Source: DAOUGC01 sp034429695 (GTDB taxonomy: Bacteria; Chloroflexota; Anaerolineae; Anaerolineales; Anaerolineaceae). From it: a DNA stretch of 11,499 bases. Position 1 is the stretch's first letter; every line of letters starts with the position of its first letter. Location: positions 1 through 11,499 of the forward strand of contig DAOUGC010000009.1 in the NCBI GenBank assembly GCA_034429695.1, in the 5' to 3' direction. The translations under genes were made by a program, and so were the position numbers. Under the pieces are notes generated by a model, which worked only from the letters and a program-made list of their open reading frames with translations, ran no database searches and was not told the DNA's origin. This document shows positions 1 through 7,778 of the stretch, one piece after another.

Positions 1-26
1 TGGTCATTGCATGGTTGAAAAGATGT

Positions 27-55
27 TTGGATTCCTGGCTTATTTGTCATATAAT
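27..55 (+). promoter_or_regulatory. Sigma-70-type promoter for the c-di-GMP enzyme gene
   Basis: TTGGAT at 27-32 and a perfect TATAAT at 50-55 are separated by exactly 17 bp, which is the optimal spacing. Transcription would begin near 61-63, giving a leader of about 70 nt before the ATG at 133. The -10 box covers the upstream in-frame TTG at 55, so that TTG cannot be translated from this promoter. The promoter is inferred from sequence only. Confidence 0.7.
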
Positions 56-76
56 TGACTCGCAAGGGCAGCCTCC

Positions 77-95
77 GTGGGGGAACTCGACCCAC
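77..95 (+). other. Small hairpin in the leader of the c-di-GMP enzyme mRNA
   Basis: GTGGG at 77-81 can pair with CCCAC at 91-95 around a 9-nt loop, inside the predicted 5' untranslated leader. There is no T-tract, so it is not a terminator. It could affect translation or mRNA stability. A 5-bp stem is weak evidence for function. Confidence 0.3.
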
Positions 96-132
96 CCGAC
101 CAGAAAGTATAGCGGGATATCATCTCAGACAC

Positions 133-3100
133 ATGTTCAGGTTATCGCGTCGTCTGAACATCACGCAGATCTTCTTCCTGTTCCTCCTGCTCACCAGTGT
201 ATTGCCGGTGTTGGCGTTAGGGACAACTTCCTATTCCATTACCCAGAAAACATTAAAAGAACAGGCCACTGACCGCGCCGAACAGGTGGTGCGCGAAAGG
301 CGTGAATACCTCGACCTGCAGATGGGCAAGATCGAGGATCTGGTGATCGGTATTTCCGGTATGCAGCCCCTGTTGCAGTGGCTGGATCAGGAAGAAAACC
401 ACCGCGCGGCATTCAACCCCGAAGTCACCCAGGTGCGCATTGAGAGCATCCTCAACAGCTTTAACCGCAGTGAGGATGTGGTTTCGATTGAAATCTTCTC
501 CCGCAGCGGCAGCCATTACCATACGGGACCATCGCCCTTTGACAGCCCGGGTGGTGAGGCGCTGGCGGCGAAAATTTGCGATGAGGCTGCGGTTTCGGGG
601 CAGGAGGTCTACTGGACCGGTGTGCTGGATGCCAGCCCGAATGACAATATCCCGCAGATCCAGGCGGCCGTGCGCCGATTGGAAATTGTGGACGAAGAAA
701 CAGGTTTGAGCAAGCCGGCTGGTTTTGTGATGGTGCTGGTCAATTCCTACACCCTGTACCAGCCATTTGCCAGTACCAGCCTGGGCCGCGGTGGTTACAT
801 GGTGGTGGTGGATTCCCACAACCGTCTGGTGTATCACCCTGACCCGGCGCAACTGGATGAACTGGCTGACAGCACCCTGATTGTGCAATTAAAAGACGAT
901 GCGGGTGGGTTTACCTATCTGATCAATGGCGAGCAGTATCTCATCAATTACAACCGCACCCGGGTGGACGACTGGCTGGTGATCAGCCTGTTGCCGGTCA
1001 ACACCCTGCTGGAGCCTGCCAATACCATCAACATGATCACCACGGTGATCATCCTGGCTTCGTTTGGAATCGTTGCCGTTGCAGCCATGGTGATCAATGA
1101 CAACCTGGTGCGCCCGCTGCGTGAAATATCCAACCGTGTGCAGCGCCTGCAGCAGGGCGGCCTGCCCGATGATGAAAATGACCTGGTGGAATACCAGGGA
1201 AAAAACGAACTCAGCGAGCTGGTACGCTGGTTTAACCTGTTTGTGGCCGGGTTGAAGGAAAAGCATCAGGCTGAGGAAGCCCTGCGCCGTTCTGAAGAAA
1301 CCTTCCGCAGCCTGGTTGAGAATTCAGACGACTGGTTCTGGCAACTGGATGGCGACATGGTGTTCACATACACCAGCGCCAAGGTGAAACAACTGCTCGG
1401 TTATGAAGTTGAAGATATGATCGGGCGGTCGGTGCTGGATATGTTGCTGCCGGAGAGTGTTGCCCTGCGCGATATGCTCACCCGCGCCTTTCAGTCTCCG
1501 CAGCGAATTACCGGCGTTGAAGTGCCCATTCATCACAGAAACGGAAGCCTCCGCGTTTTTGAAGCCAATGCCAGCCCCATGTACGACACCCAGGGCAACT
1601 TCACGGGTTTCAGCGGCATTTGCCACGACATCACCCGCCGCAAGCAGACCGAGGAAGCCCTGCGCGAAAGTGAAGACCGCTATGCGCTGGCAGTGCGCGG
1701 AACCAATGACGGCATCTGGGATTGGGACCTGCAGAGCAATGTGGTGTATTACTCGCAGCGCTGGAAAAGCATGTTGGGTTACGAGGATGATGAAGTGGGC
1801 GACCAGCTTTCCGAATGGTTGGGGCGCATCCATCCCGACGATGTGGACGAGGTGCGTACCGCCTTGAATGCCCACCTGGACGGCATCAGCCCGCGCTTTG
1901 AGGCTGAGTACCGCATCTTCCACAAATCGGGCCGTTACCGCTGGATGCAGTCGGTGGGTCTGGCGGTGCGCAACGAAAACCTGCGCCCCACGCGCATTGC
2001 CGGCTCGCAGACCGACATCTCGGCGCGCAAAGCCACCGAAGAGCGCCTGCGTCACGATGCCATGCACGACCCGCTGACCAACCTGCCCAACCGCATGTAT
2101 TTCCTTGACCAGGTCAAGCGCTCCATTGACCGCACCCACCGTTATCCGGGTTATCTGGCGGCGGTACTGTTCATGGATCTGGACCGCTTTAAGATCGTCA
2201 ATGACAGCCTGGGTCACGTCAGTGGCGACCTGATGCTGGTTGCCATTGCCCAGCGGCTGGAACGCTGCCTGCGCAGCGAGGACACCATTGCCCGTTTCGG
2301 CGGCGACGAGTTTGCCATCCTGCTGGACAACATCAACAGTGTCAATGACGCCATCTGGATTGCCAACCGCGTGCAAAAGGAAGTCTCACGCCCGGTGATG
2401 CTGCAGGGGCACGAGGTGTTCACCACCGTCAGTATTGGCATTGCCCTGTCCAACCTGCAATACCAGCGCCCTGAAGATCTGCTGCGCGACGCCGACACCG
2501 CCATGTACCGGGCTAAGTCCAGCGGGCGGGCGCGCTATCAGGTGTTTGATCAGGAAATGCACGCCATGAGCCTCAGCCTGCTGCAACTGGAAGGCGAACT
2601 GCGCCGGGCTGTGGACCGCAATGAATTTAAAATCTACTACCAGCCGGTGATTTCCCTGCGCACCGGCAGCATCACATCAGTGGAAGCCCTGATCCGCTGG
2701 CAGCATCCGCAGCACGGCCTGATCCTGCCCGGCAGGTTTATGGAGCTGGCTGAGGAAACCGGCCTCACAAGTTCGATTGGTGAGATGGTGCTGCGTGAGG
2801 CCTGCCGCGAGATACGGTCCATCCGTGCAACCGGCTACCCCTACCTGCAACTGGCGGTTAATATTTCCAGCCGGCATTTTCAGGAACCCGGTTTTGCAGA
2901 CCTGGTGCGCAGTATCCTGGCATCAGAAGGGCTGCCGGGTCAGGCGTTGACGTTGGAGATCACCGAAAATGCCGCCATGCAGGATTTTGAAACCACCCGC
3001 GCCGTGATCCGCGAGTTGCAGGAGATTGGTGTGCAACTGGCCATTGACGACTTTGGCACCAGTTATTCGTCGCTGGGATATCTCAAGCGCTTCTCGGTTT

Positions 3101-3435
3101 CGGCGATCAAGATCGATCAATCTTTCATTCAAGACGTGACCACCAGCGCCGATAATGCCGCCATCACCACCGCCATCATCGCCATTGGGCACATCCTCAA
3201 TTTGCAGGTGATCGCCGAGGGCGTTGAGACCATGGACCAGTTGAAGTTCCTGCTGGCGCAGGGTTGCGATCACGTGCAGGGTTTTCTGTTTGACCGCGGC
3301 ATGCCCTTCAGCGAGTTGATGGATCACCTGAAGAACGGCTACCAGATCTACCCGCTGCAGGGTGAGTTGAACCTGGATGCCACCGCTGGAGGGGAAGAAG
3401 GTGAGACTGAGCCGGAGGCCACCGAAGGCATTTGA
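133..3435 (+). CDS. Membrane sensor Cache-HAMP-PAS-PAS-GGDEF-EAL c-di-GMP cyclase/phosphodiesterase
   Basis: This 1100-residue protein probably both makes and degrades the second messenger c-di-GMP. Visible order: TM1 (about 12-32); an extracytoplasmic double-Cache-like sensor (about 35-295); TM2 (about 299-322); HAMP (about 323-375); PAS1 (about 386-505); PAS2 with a PAC tail (about 511-635); GGDEF (about 641-800); EAL (about 820-1065); and an acidic tail. The cyclase signature GGDEF is intact at 723-727. An inhibitory-site RxxD (714-717, RSED) lies five residues before it. The EAL half keeps its key motifs: EAL at 851-853, NISSRHF, EITEN, DDFGTSYSSL, KIDQSF and AEGVET. Neither half is visibly degenerate. 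The start is ATG 133, the only in-frame start codon downstream of the promoter -10 box at 50-55; a recognisable SD is lacking. The external ligand and the net activity cannot be read from sequence. Confidence 0.95.
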   Translation: MFRLSRRLNITQIFFLFLLLTSVLPVLALGTTSYSITQKTLKEQATDRAEQVVRERREYLDLQMGKIEDLVIGISGMQPLLQWLDQEENHRAAFNPEVTQVRIESILNSFNRSEDVVSIEIFSRSGSHYHTGPSPFDSPGGEALAAKICDEAAVSGQEVYWTGVLDASPNDNIPQIQAAVRRLEIVDEETGLSKPAGFVMVLVNSYTLYQPFASTSLGRGGYMVVVDSHNRLVYHPDPAQLDELADSTLIVQLKDDAGGFTYLINGEQYLINYNRTRVDDWLVISLLPVNTLLEPANTINMITTVIILASFGIVAVAAMVINDNLVRPLREISNRVQRLQQGGLPDDENDLVEYQGKNELSELVRWFNLFVAGLKEKHQAEEALRRSEETFRSLVENSDDWFWQLDGDMVFTYTSAKVKQLLGYEVEDMIGRSVLDMLLPESVALRDMLTRAFQSPQRITGVEVPIHHRNGSLRVFEANASPMYDTQGNFTGFSGICHDITRRKQTEEALRESEDRYALAVRGTNDGIWDWDLQSNVVYYSQRWKSMLGYEDDEVGDQLSEWLGRIHPDDVDEVRTALNAHLDGISPRFEAEYRIFHKSGRYRWMQSVGLAVRNENLRPTRIAGSQTDISARKATEERLRHDAMHDPLTNLPNRMYFLDQVKRSIDRTHRYPGYLAAVLFMDLDRFKIVNDSLGHVSGDLMLVAIAQRLERCLRSEDTIARFGGDEFAILLDNINSVNDAIWIANRVQKEVSRPVMLQGHEVFTTVSIGIALSNLQYQRPEDLLRDADTAMYRAKSSGRARYQVFDQEMHAMSLSLLQLEGELRRAVDRNEFKIYYQPVISLRTGSITSVEALIRWQHPQHGLILPGRFMELAEETGLTSSIGEMVLREACREIRSIRATGYPYLQLAVNISSRHFQEPGFADLVRSILASEGLPGQALTLEITENAAMQDFETTRAVIRELQEIGVQLAIDDFGTSYSSLGYLKRFSVSAIKIDQSFIQDVTTSADNAAITTAIIAIGHILNLQVIAEGVETMDQLKFLLAQGCDHVQGFLFDRGMPFSELMDHLKNGYQIYPLQGELNLDATAGGEEGETEPEATEGI

Positions 3436-3448
3436 GCATGAGATAAAA

Positions 3449-3480
3449 AACCGGACCGCCGTGTTTCTGGCGGTCCGGTT
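3449..3480. terminator. Bidirectional intrinsic terminator between convergent genes
   Basis: A perfect 12-bp inverted repeat (3449-3460 with 3469-3480, GC-rich) encloses an 8-nt loop. It lies 13 nt past the stop of the + strand c-di-GMP gene and 18 nt past the stop of the - strand aminotransferase gene. The run of A at 3445-3450 becomes a U-tract for leftward transcripts, so termination should be strongest for the aminotransferase operon. Rightward, only a weak T-rich stretch (GCGTTT) follows the stem. Confidence 0.85.
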
Positions 3481-3498
3481 GCGTTTAACCATGAAGCT

Positions 3499-4659
3499 TT
3501 ACAGGCGTTTGACGAACTTCTCGATGCGCTCCAGCGCGACTTCGATCTTGTCGTAAGCGGTGGCGTATGAGCAGCGCACAAAGCCGTCGCCGCCTGCGCC
3601 AAACGAATTGCCCGGCACGACCGCCACGCGTTCCTCCTGCAGCAGGCGCTGGGCAAAGGTCTCATCGTCCAACCCGGTGACGCTCACCTGTGGGAAGGCG
3701 TAAAACGCGCCACGCGGCTCAAAGGTGGGCAGACCAATCTGGTTCAAGCCATCAACGATCAGCCTGCGGCGGCGGTTGTATTCCTCACGCATGTCGATCA
3801 CATCCTCACCGCAGTTTTGCAGGGCTTCCAGCGCGCCCACCTGCGCCATGGTGGGCGCCGACATGATGGTGTACTGGTGGATGCGCACCATGGCCTGGAT
3901 GATCTCAGCCGGTCCGACGGCATAACCAATGCGCCAGCCGGTCATGGCGTAATCCTTGGAGAACCCACCCAGCACAACCGTGCGTTCCATGGCGCCCGGC
4001 AGGGTGGAGAAGCACACATGCTGCACGCCGTAGACCAACTGGTCGTAGATCTCGTCAGAGATCACAATCAGATCATACTTTTCGGCCAGTTCGAGTACTT
4101 TTTGCAGCGTCTCGCGCGGGGCAACCGCGCCGGTGGGGTTGTTGGGGTAGCCCAGCAAAATGGCTTTGGTGCGCGGGGTGATGGCTGCCTCAAGGTCGGC
4201 GGGGTCGATCACAAATTGATTTTCCAGCCGGCACGGAACCTCAACCGCCTTCCCGCCCGACATGATCACTTCCGCCTGGTACGAGACAAAGCACGGGGTG
4301 GGGATGAGCACCTCGTCGCCGTGATCCAGCAGGGCGGTGAAAACCAGGTACAACGCTTCGGAACAGCCAACGGTCAGGATCACCTGGCTGGCGGGGTCGT
4401 ACCTCACCCCGTACAGGCGATCGAGATGTCTTGACAGCTCCTGGCGCACTTCCAGAATACCGGCGTTGGAGGTGTAATGGGTCTGCCCCTCCTGCAGCGA
4501 GCGAATGCCGGCTTGAATGATGCATTCAGGGGTGGTGAAGTCTGGCTCGCCGATACCGAGTGAGATCACATCCTTCATTGTCGCGACGATGTCGAAGAAT
4601 TTACGGATTCCCGACGGCTTCAATGTGGCAATATGTTGAGCGATATACGTATCTCGCAT
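3499..4659 (-). CDS. PLP-dependent aminotransferase, class I/II (PatA/aspartate aminotransferase-like)
   Basis: A fold-type I aminotransferase of 386 residues, the usual length. It should move an amino group between an amino acid and a 2-oxo acid using pyridoxal phosphate in the cytoplasm. Hallmarks: an early SGIRKF and GEPDF segment, YPNNPTGA, SDEIYDQLVY (the Asp that holds the PLP nitrogen), the PLP lysine K235 in GFSKDYAMTGWRIGY, and a late Arg in FVRCSYA for the substrate carboxylate. The substrate is not determinable; aspartate, alanine or aromatic donors are all possible. ATG 4659 is preferred because AAGGAG sits 5 nt upstream and family members begin close to this point. An in-frame ATG at 4692 would add 11 residues (397 aa) and has AGGAGG 13 nt upstream. 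It is the last gene of a probable operon with the two genes to its right and is followed by the 3449-3480 terminator. Confidence 0.93.
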   Translation of the reverse strand: MRDTYIAQHIATLKPSGIRKFFDIVATMKDVISLGIGEPDFTTPECIIQAGIRSLQEGQTHYTSNAGILEVRQELSRHLDRLYGVRYDPASQVILTVGCSEALYLVFTALLDHGDEVLIPTPCFVSYQAEVIMSGGKAVEVPCRLENQFVIDPADLEAAITPRTKAILLGYPNNPTGAVAPRETLQKVLELAEKYDLIVISDEIYDQLVYGVQHVCFSTLPGAMERTVVLGGFSKDYAMTGWRIGYAVGPAEIIQAMVRIHQYTIMSAPTMAQVGALEALQNCGEDVIDMREEYNRRRRLIVDGLNQIGLPTFEPRGAFYAFPQVSVTGLDDETFAQRLLQEERVAVVPGNSFGAGGDGFVRCSYATAYDKIEVALERIEKFVKRL

Positions 4660-4728
4660 CTTCACTCCTTGCTGGGCTGTGGTTTCCGACATATTGAGTT
4701 TTCTTCCTCCTGTTTTAAAACGAGTGGG

Positions 4729-4941
4729 CTAAACCGGATGTATGCGCCATTCGTCGTACAGCTCGCCGTAGAACAACTCAAAAACGCGCCCGTCTTCCGT
4801 GATCACACGGAAGCGCCGGCCTCCCGGTATGCGCCAGGCATCTTCGACCTTTTGTATTGCCAGGCGCTGGCCTTCCCATGTGAGCGCCACAGGGCGTTCA
4901 GCGTACTCGAAGCCCGAGTGGCATTCAACCACATCACTCAT
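4729..4941 (-). CDS. Small conserved-looking protein of unknown function (DUF6504-like)
   Basis: A 70-residue soluble protein without signal peptide or membrane segment. It is rich in aromatic and charged residues (AWRIPGGRRFRV, FELFYGELYDEWRI), a pattern suggesting a small beta-rich domain. The layout (PVALTWEGQ, then WR-P-G, then FRV-T-DGRVFEL, then W-I) recalls the DUF6504 family, recalled from memory and not checked. The start chosen is ATG 4941, which overlaps the upstream gene's stop in an ATGA (4938-4941), a sign of translational coupling. A GTG at 4953 is the alternative. The aminotransferase follows with a gap of about 70 nt to its preferred start. A role linked to the nucleotidyltransferase is suggested only by this coupling. 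Confidence 0.75.
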   Translation of the reverse strand: MSDVVECHSGFEYAERPVALTWEGQRLAIQKVEDAWRIPGGRRFRVITEDGRVFELFYGELYDEWRIHPV

Positions 4942-5948
4942 CGCACCACCCACGAGGCGCTGCCAACGTTAAAACGGTTGGATTGCCCCTCAAGCTGAAC
5001 TTCCTGGCCCACCAGCGAGTCTTCCAGGATCATCTGGTTGATGTAGCTGCAATCCTCGATGATGGAATTTTTCACCACCGCATTCACCACACGGCAATCT
5101 CTTCCAATGGAAACGTTGGGGCCGATCACCGAGCTTTCAATGTGCGCGGATGGATGAATGAACACCGGCGGGATGATGGCAATACCGCCGCGCTGGCTGG
5201 CCTGGGCGCTATTGTCTGAGCCGTTTTCCATCAGGAAGCGGTTGGTCTCCAACAGCGATTCCGGTGTGCCGGCGTCCAGCCAGGTTTCAATGCGCTGGGT
5301 GCGCAGTTTTGCGCCGCGCTCGATCATGATGTTCACCGCGTCGGCCAGGAAGAATTCGTTTTTTAACATCACTTGCCGTTTCATCTGCTCGTCAATGGCA
5401 TCCAGCAGCATGGCAGCGTCGCGGAAATAATAAAAACCGACCACAACCAGGTTGTTGCGCATGTCGGTGGGTTTTTCGATCAGGCGGGTGATGAAGCCCT
5501 GCTCGTTGACAATGGCCACCCCAAAGCGGCGCGGATCTTCCACCACTTTCACGCAGGCCACACCGTCAACATCGGGTTCGTTTATGAAGGACAGGTCGGT
5601 TTCCACCAGCGTGTCCGAGAAAGCCATCAACATGGGGCCCTTAAGGTATTCGCGCGCCAGCCACAACGCGTCAGACTGCCCGCGCATTTCAGCCTGCAGC
5701 ACATAATGCACCTTTTTATCGGGGTGATGCGCCTGCATGAAGTGCTCAAGCTGGTCGCCGTGAGGACCGATCACAAACACGTATTCCGCTTCCACTCCGC
5801 TGGGCAGGCTCTTGAACTGGTCAAGGACGTAATCGAGGACGGTTTTTCCCGCCAGTGAGATCAGTGGTTTTGGCTTGCTCCAGGTGTGCGGCCGCATGCG
5901 GGTTCCCAGACCTGCCATGGGTATCGCAATTTTCAACGTTTCGGTCAT
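4938..5948 (-). CDS. Sugar-1-phosphate nucleotidyltransferase with left-handed beta-helix tail
   Basis: A cytoplasmic enzyme of 336 residues that should join an NTP to a sugar 1-phosphate, giving a nucleotide sugar and pyrophosphate. The N-terminus carries the family loop GLGTRMRP followed by KPKPL (NTP and phosphate binding). FSDTLVETD supplies the usual metal-binding Asp, and WLDAGTPESLLETN matches the RmlA-type sugar-site segment. From about residue 255 onward there are hexapeptide-type repeats (PSAHIESSVIGPNVSIGRDC), as in long RmlA/StrD or GlmU-like enzymes. The substrate could be glucose-1-P with dTTP, or another pair such as mannose-1-P or N-acetylglucosamine-1-P; sequence alone does not decide. 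ATG 5948 is chosen because an AAAGGA SD lies 7 nt upstream; a TTG at 5954 has worse spacing. It is probably the first gene of the operon with the 70-aa protein and the aminotransferase. Confidence 0.93.
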   Translation of the reverse strand: MTETLKIAIPMAGLGTRMRPHTWSKPKPLISLAGKTVLDYVLDQFKSLPSGVEAEYVFVIGPHGDQLEHFMQAHHPDKKVHYVLQAEMRGQSDALWLAREYLKGPMLMAFSDTLVETDLSFINEPDVDGVACVKVVEDPRRFGVAIVNEQGFITRLIEKPTDMRNNLVVVGFYYFRDAAMLLDAIDEQMKRQVMLKNEFFLADAVNIMIERGAKLRTQRIETWLDAGTPESLLETNRFLMENGSDNSAQASQRGGIAIIPPVFIHPSAHIESSVIGPNVSIGRDCRVVNAVVKNSIIEDCSYINQMILEDSLVGQEVQLEGQSNRFNVGSASWVVR

Positions 5949-6151
5949 CCGCAAATCCTTTCAAATTTTCAACGGGAGTGTTCCTGGCGTCCTGCAGGGG
6001 TGAAGCGACCCGGCCGGGCGCCATTGGCAATGGAATGGGTGCGGCGTTTGCTTTTCAATATTGTAACATCGAACAATTTGTTTTACTTCTCACAAACGTC
6101 ACCCCATTGAGCATAGTTAATCCCCCATTTGGTTGCAAAGAGCGTGCGAGT
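5949..6151 (-). other. Intergenic leader region with GC palindromes
   Basis: Two hundred bases without a gene. Reading leftward it holds a candidate -10 (6065-6060) and then a leader of about 110 nt. The leader contains a CCATT/AATGG hairpin (6021-6033), a near-palindrome centred on CCCGGCCGGG (6005-6020) and the palindrome CCTGCAGG (5991-5998). No T-tract follows any of them, so none looks like a terminator. I do not recognise a riboswitch. Confidence 0.4.
6060..6065 (-). promoter_or_regulatory. Candidate -10 box for the nucleotidyltransferase operon
   Basis: TACAAT on the - strand, in the context GTTACAATA, about 112 nt before ATG 5948. No good -35 hexamer lies 16-18 bp upstream (AAGTAA at best), so the promoter is tentative or may need an activator. 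The same GTTACAATA context occurs before the membrane-protein gene at 7729. Confidence 0.3.
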
Positions 6152-6931
6152 TTACACTCCGCTGCTCCAGAAGGGGTTGAGCAGCGCGGTTAAAATACCC
6201 CAGACACTGCCCAGCACGGCGCCTGCCAGCACATCGCGCGGGTAATGCACCCCCAGGTACACGCGGCTGTACGCCACCAGCACCGCCAGACTGTAAATAA
6301 CCGCGGTCTGCAGTGGCCCGCCCTCAAAGTGAAACGCCAGCACCGCCGCCAGGTAAAACGCCTGCGACGTGTGCCCGCTGGGGAAGGATCGTCCGCGCTC
6401 CCGCCAGCCCACCAGACGTGCACCGGCCAGCAGGGTGAACGGGCGCGAGCGCTCCACCAATGCCTTGACGCCCTCCACCACCAGCCACAGGGTTAACGAA
6501 CCCAATGCCAGTTCGGCAGCCATTTGCCTGCGGTTGAGCAGGTACGCACCGGCAGCCAGCACAAAAGAGAACACCCCGCTGCCAACCTGCGAAAGCCACA
6601 ACAACAGGCGGTCGTTCCACACCGATTGGTACCAGTGCTGGTTGATCTTGGTGAACAACCATGCATCAAAGCTTTGGCCCGCCCCCCACAATAACGATAA
6701 TGTGATCAATACAAAAGCCAGTAAAAGCAACACCACCGAACGCTGCAGGTACAGGCTGACCAGCAGCAATCGGCGCGCCTCGGGTGGCAGTAAGGACAGG
6801 ATCGTGGCGAATAACGCCAGCAGCAGCAACAGCACCAACCCGCGGCGACTAAAAATGACGGTGTTGATCAACCGGTCGCCCAGGGAAGGGCGCAGGCTCT
6901 CCTTGTTTTCTTCGTGGGTATCAAAATCCAT
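6152..6931 (-). CDS. PAP2-family membrane phosphatase
   Basis: An integral membrane protein of 259 residues with about six hydrophobic segments. All three PAP2 catalytic motifs are intact: K156-x6-R163-P164, PSGH at 184-187, and S222-R223-x5-H229-x3-D233. Such enzymes remove phosphate from lipid phosphates: phosphatidic acid, phosphatidylglycerol phosphate or undecaprenyl pyrophosphate. The long, partly hydrophobic N-terminal part (30-80) before the core suggests two extra membrane helices. ATG 6931 has GGGGAAAGG about 10 nt upstream. It starts 30 nt after the stop of the upstream membrane-protein gene, so the pair is probably one transcript. Substrate is unknown; undecaprenyl pyrophosphate recycling is a reasonable guess given the nucleotide-sugar gene nearby. 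An 8-bp inverted repeat (6160-6167 with 6179-6186) lies in its last codons but lacks a U-tract. Confidence 0.93.
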   Translation of the reverse strand: MDFDTHEENKESLRPSLGDRLINTVIFSRRGLVLLLLLALFATILSLLPPEARRLLLVSLYLQRSVVLLLLAFVLITLSLLWGAGQSFDAWLFTKINQHWYQSVWNDRLLLWLSQVGSGVFSFVLAAGAYLLNRRQMAAELALGSLTLWLVVEGVKALVERSRPFTLLAGARLVGWRERGRSFPSGHTSQAFYLAAVLAFHFEGGPLQTAVIYSLAVLVAYSRVYLGVHYPRDVLAGAVLGSVWGILTALLNPFWSSGV

Positions 6932-6961
6932 TAATAATTAACCTTTCCCCCTGAACTCCTT

Positions 6962-7729
6962 TTATCCGTTAAACATGACCCAGCCCACCATTAAAACCGC
7001 AGTCGGAGCCAGCCAAAGCAGCGGCTCCACAACGCTCATCATGATCTTCATCCATGCGGGGCCACTTTCCGCTGCACTTACTTCCGGCTCGGTCGGCTGG
7101 ATGACGGCGGGGTTTGCCAGGACTGCCGCAGGAGCCAGCAGCACCGGCATGTTGGCCGCCATGAACTGCCATACGCGCACCCCCAGCAGGTTTGCCCAGT
7201 GGCGCATCAAGGGCACGTCCTCCCCGAACATGGCAGGCAGGATTTGCCCGCGCAGGATGCCGTCCATGCCGAGCTGGTAAACGCCCACCAGGACGATCAC
7301 CACCCACACTGAAAAGCGTTGTTTTACCTGCACGCGGGTGAAGATCGAGATCAGCCCGGCGTACCAGAAGACATCCAGCAGGATGGTGACCAGGTGCGGC
7401 AGTTGATCGGGAGCGCCGCTGGAGGTGTGCGCGCTGAGCTTGGAAAGCAGCACGTAAACGGCGTAGACCATGCCCCACAGAACCGCCCTGGTTTGCGCCG
7501 TGCGCAGGCTGACCGGTTGGGCTGACCTGCGCCGCCGCAGGATCATCCATGCACCCGCGCCAAACAGCACACCGGTGATCATGCGCGCCAGCAGCTCCAT
7601 ATTCACCGCGGAAGGTGATCGCACCTGTTGGAGGATGGCAGTTGCAAAGCCCCATGCCAGCCCTGCCGAAACCAGCAGTGCGGGCCAGGGTATCATCTTT
7701 ATGCGGGTGTGGGTGACCTCTTTAACCAT
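6962..7729 (-). CDS. Polytopic membrane protein of unknown function
   Basis: 255 residues, not recognised. Six or seven hydrophobic segments can be seen: about 14-34, 44-64, 82-100, 114-134, 142-160, possibly 182-202, and 232-253. A basic cluster RRRR follows the second, consistent with a cytoplasmic side there. A Pro/Glu/Ala-rich loop (about 203-225) precedes the last helix. No catalytic motif, transporter signature or Cys pair stands out. ATG 7729 is preferred because GGAGG sits 7 nt upstream; an in-frame ATG at 7735 abuts the same SD and is too close to use it. It is followed after 30 nt by the PAP2 phosphatase and is likely co-transcribed with it, which hints at envelope lipid metabolism. 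That link is inference. Confidence 0.85.
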   Translation of the reverse strand: MVKEVTHTRIKMIPWPALLVSAGLAWGFATAILQQVRSPSAVNMELLARMITGVLFGAGAWMILRRRRSAQPVSLRTAQTRAVLWGMVYAVYVLLSKLSAHTSSGAPDQLPHLVTILLDVFWYAGLISIFTRVQVKQRFSVWVVIVLVGVYQLGMDGILRGQILPAMFGEDVPLMRHWANLLGVRVWQFMAANMPVLLAPAAVLANPAVIQPTEPEVSAAESGPAWMKIMMSVVEPLLWLAPTAVLMVGWVMFNG

Positions 7730-7749
7730 GCACATTCCTCCCTGCTTTT

Positions 7750-7778
7750 ATTGTAACCGGTGTGGAGGGCAGTAGGAA
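7750..7778 (-). promoter_or_regulatory. Candidate promoter for the membrane protein-PAP2 operon
   Basis: On the - strand, TACAAT (7755-7750) lies 17 bp from TTCCTA (7778-7773), which is a weak -35. The start point would be near 7743, giving a very short leader that begins just before the GGAGG of the gene starting at 7729. The -35 falls inside the left arm of the inverted repeat at 7760-7844. Confidence 0.45.

Noticed and set aside
61..132. Possible c-di-GMP (GEMM) riboswitch in the leader of a c-di-GMP enzyme
   Set aside because: Fragments such as CGCAAGGGCA and TAGCGGGAT recall the aptamer, but the leader is only about 70 nt and the paired helices and conserved core are not there.
1324..2376. 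Long open frame (350 codons) on the - strand inside the c-di-GMP gene
   Set aside because: It lies opposite well-conserved PAS and GGDEF coding sequence, has no recognisable product, and is explained by GC-biased codons on the other strand.
6160..6186. CGCTGCTC/GAGCAGCG hairpin as terminator of the PAP2 gene
   Set aside because: It lies within the last codons and is not followed by a U-tract on the - strand.
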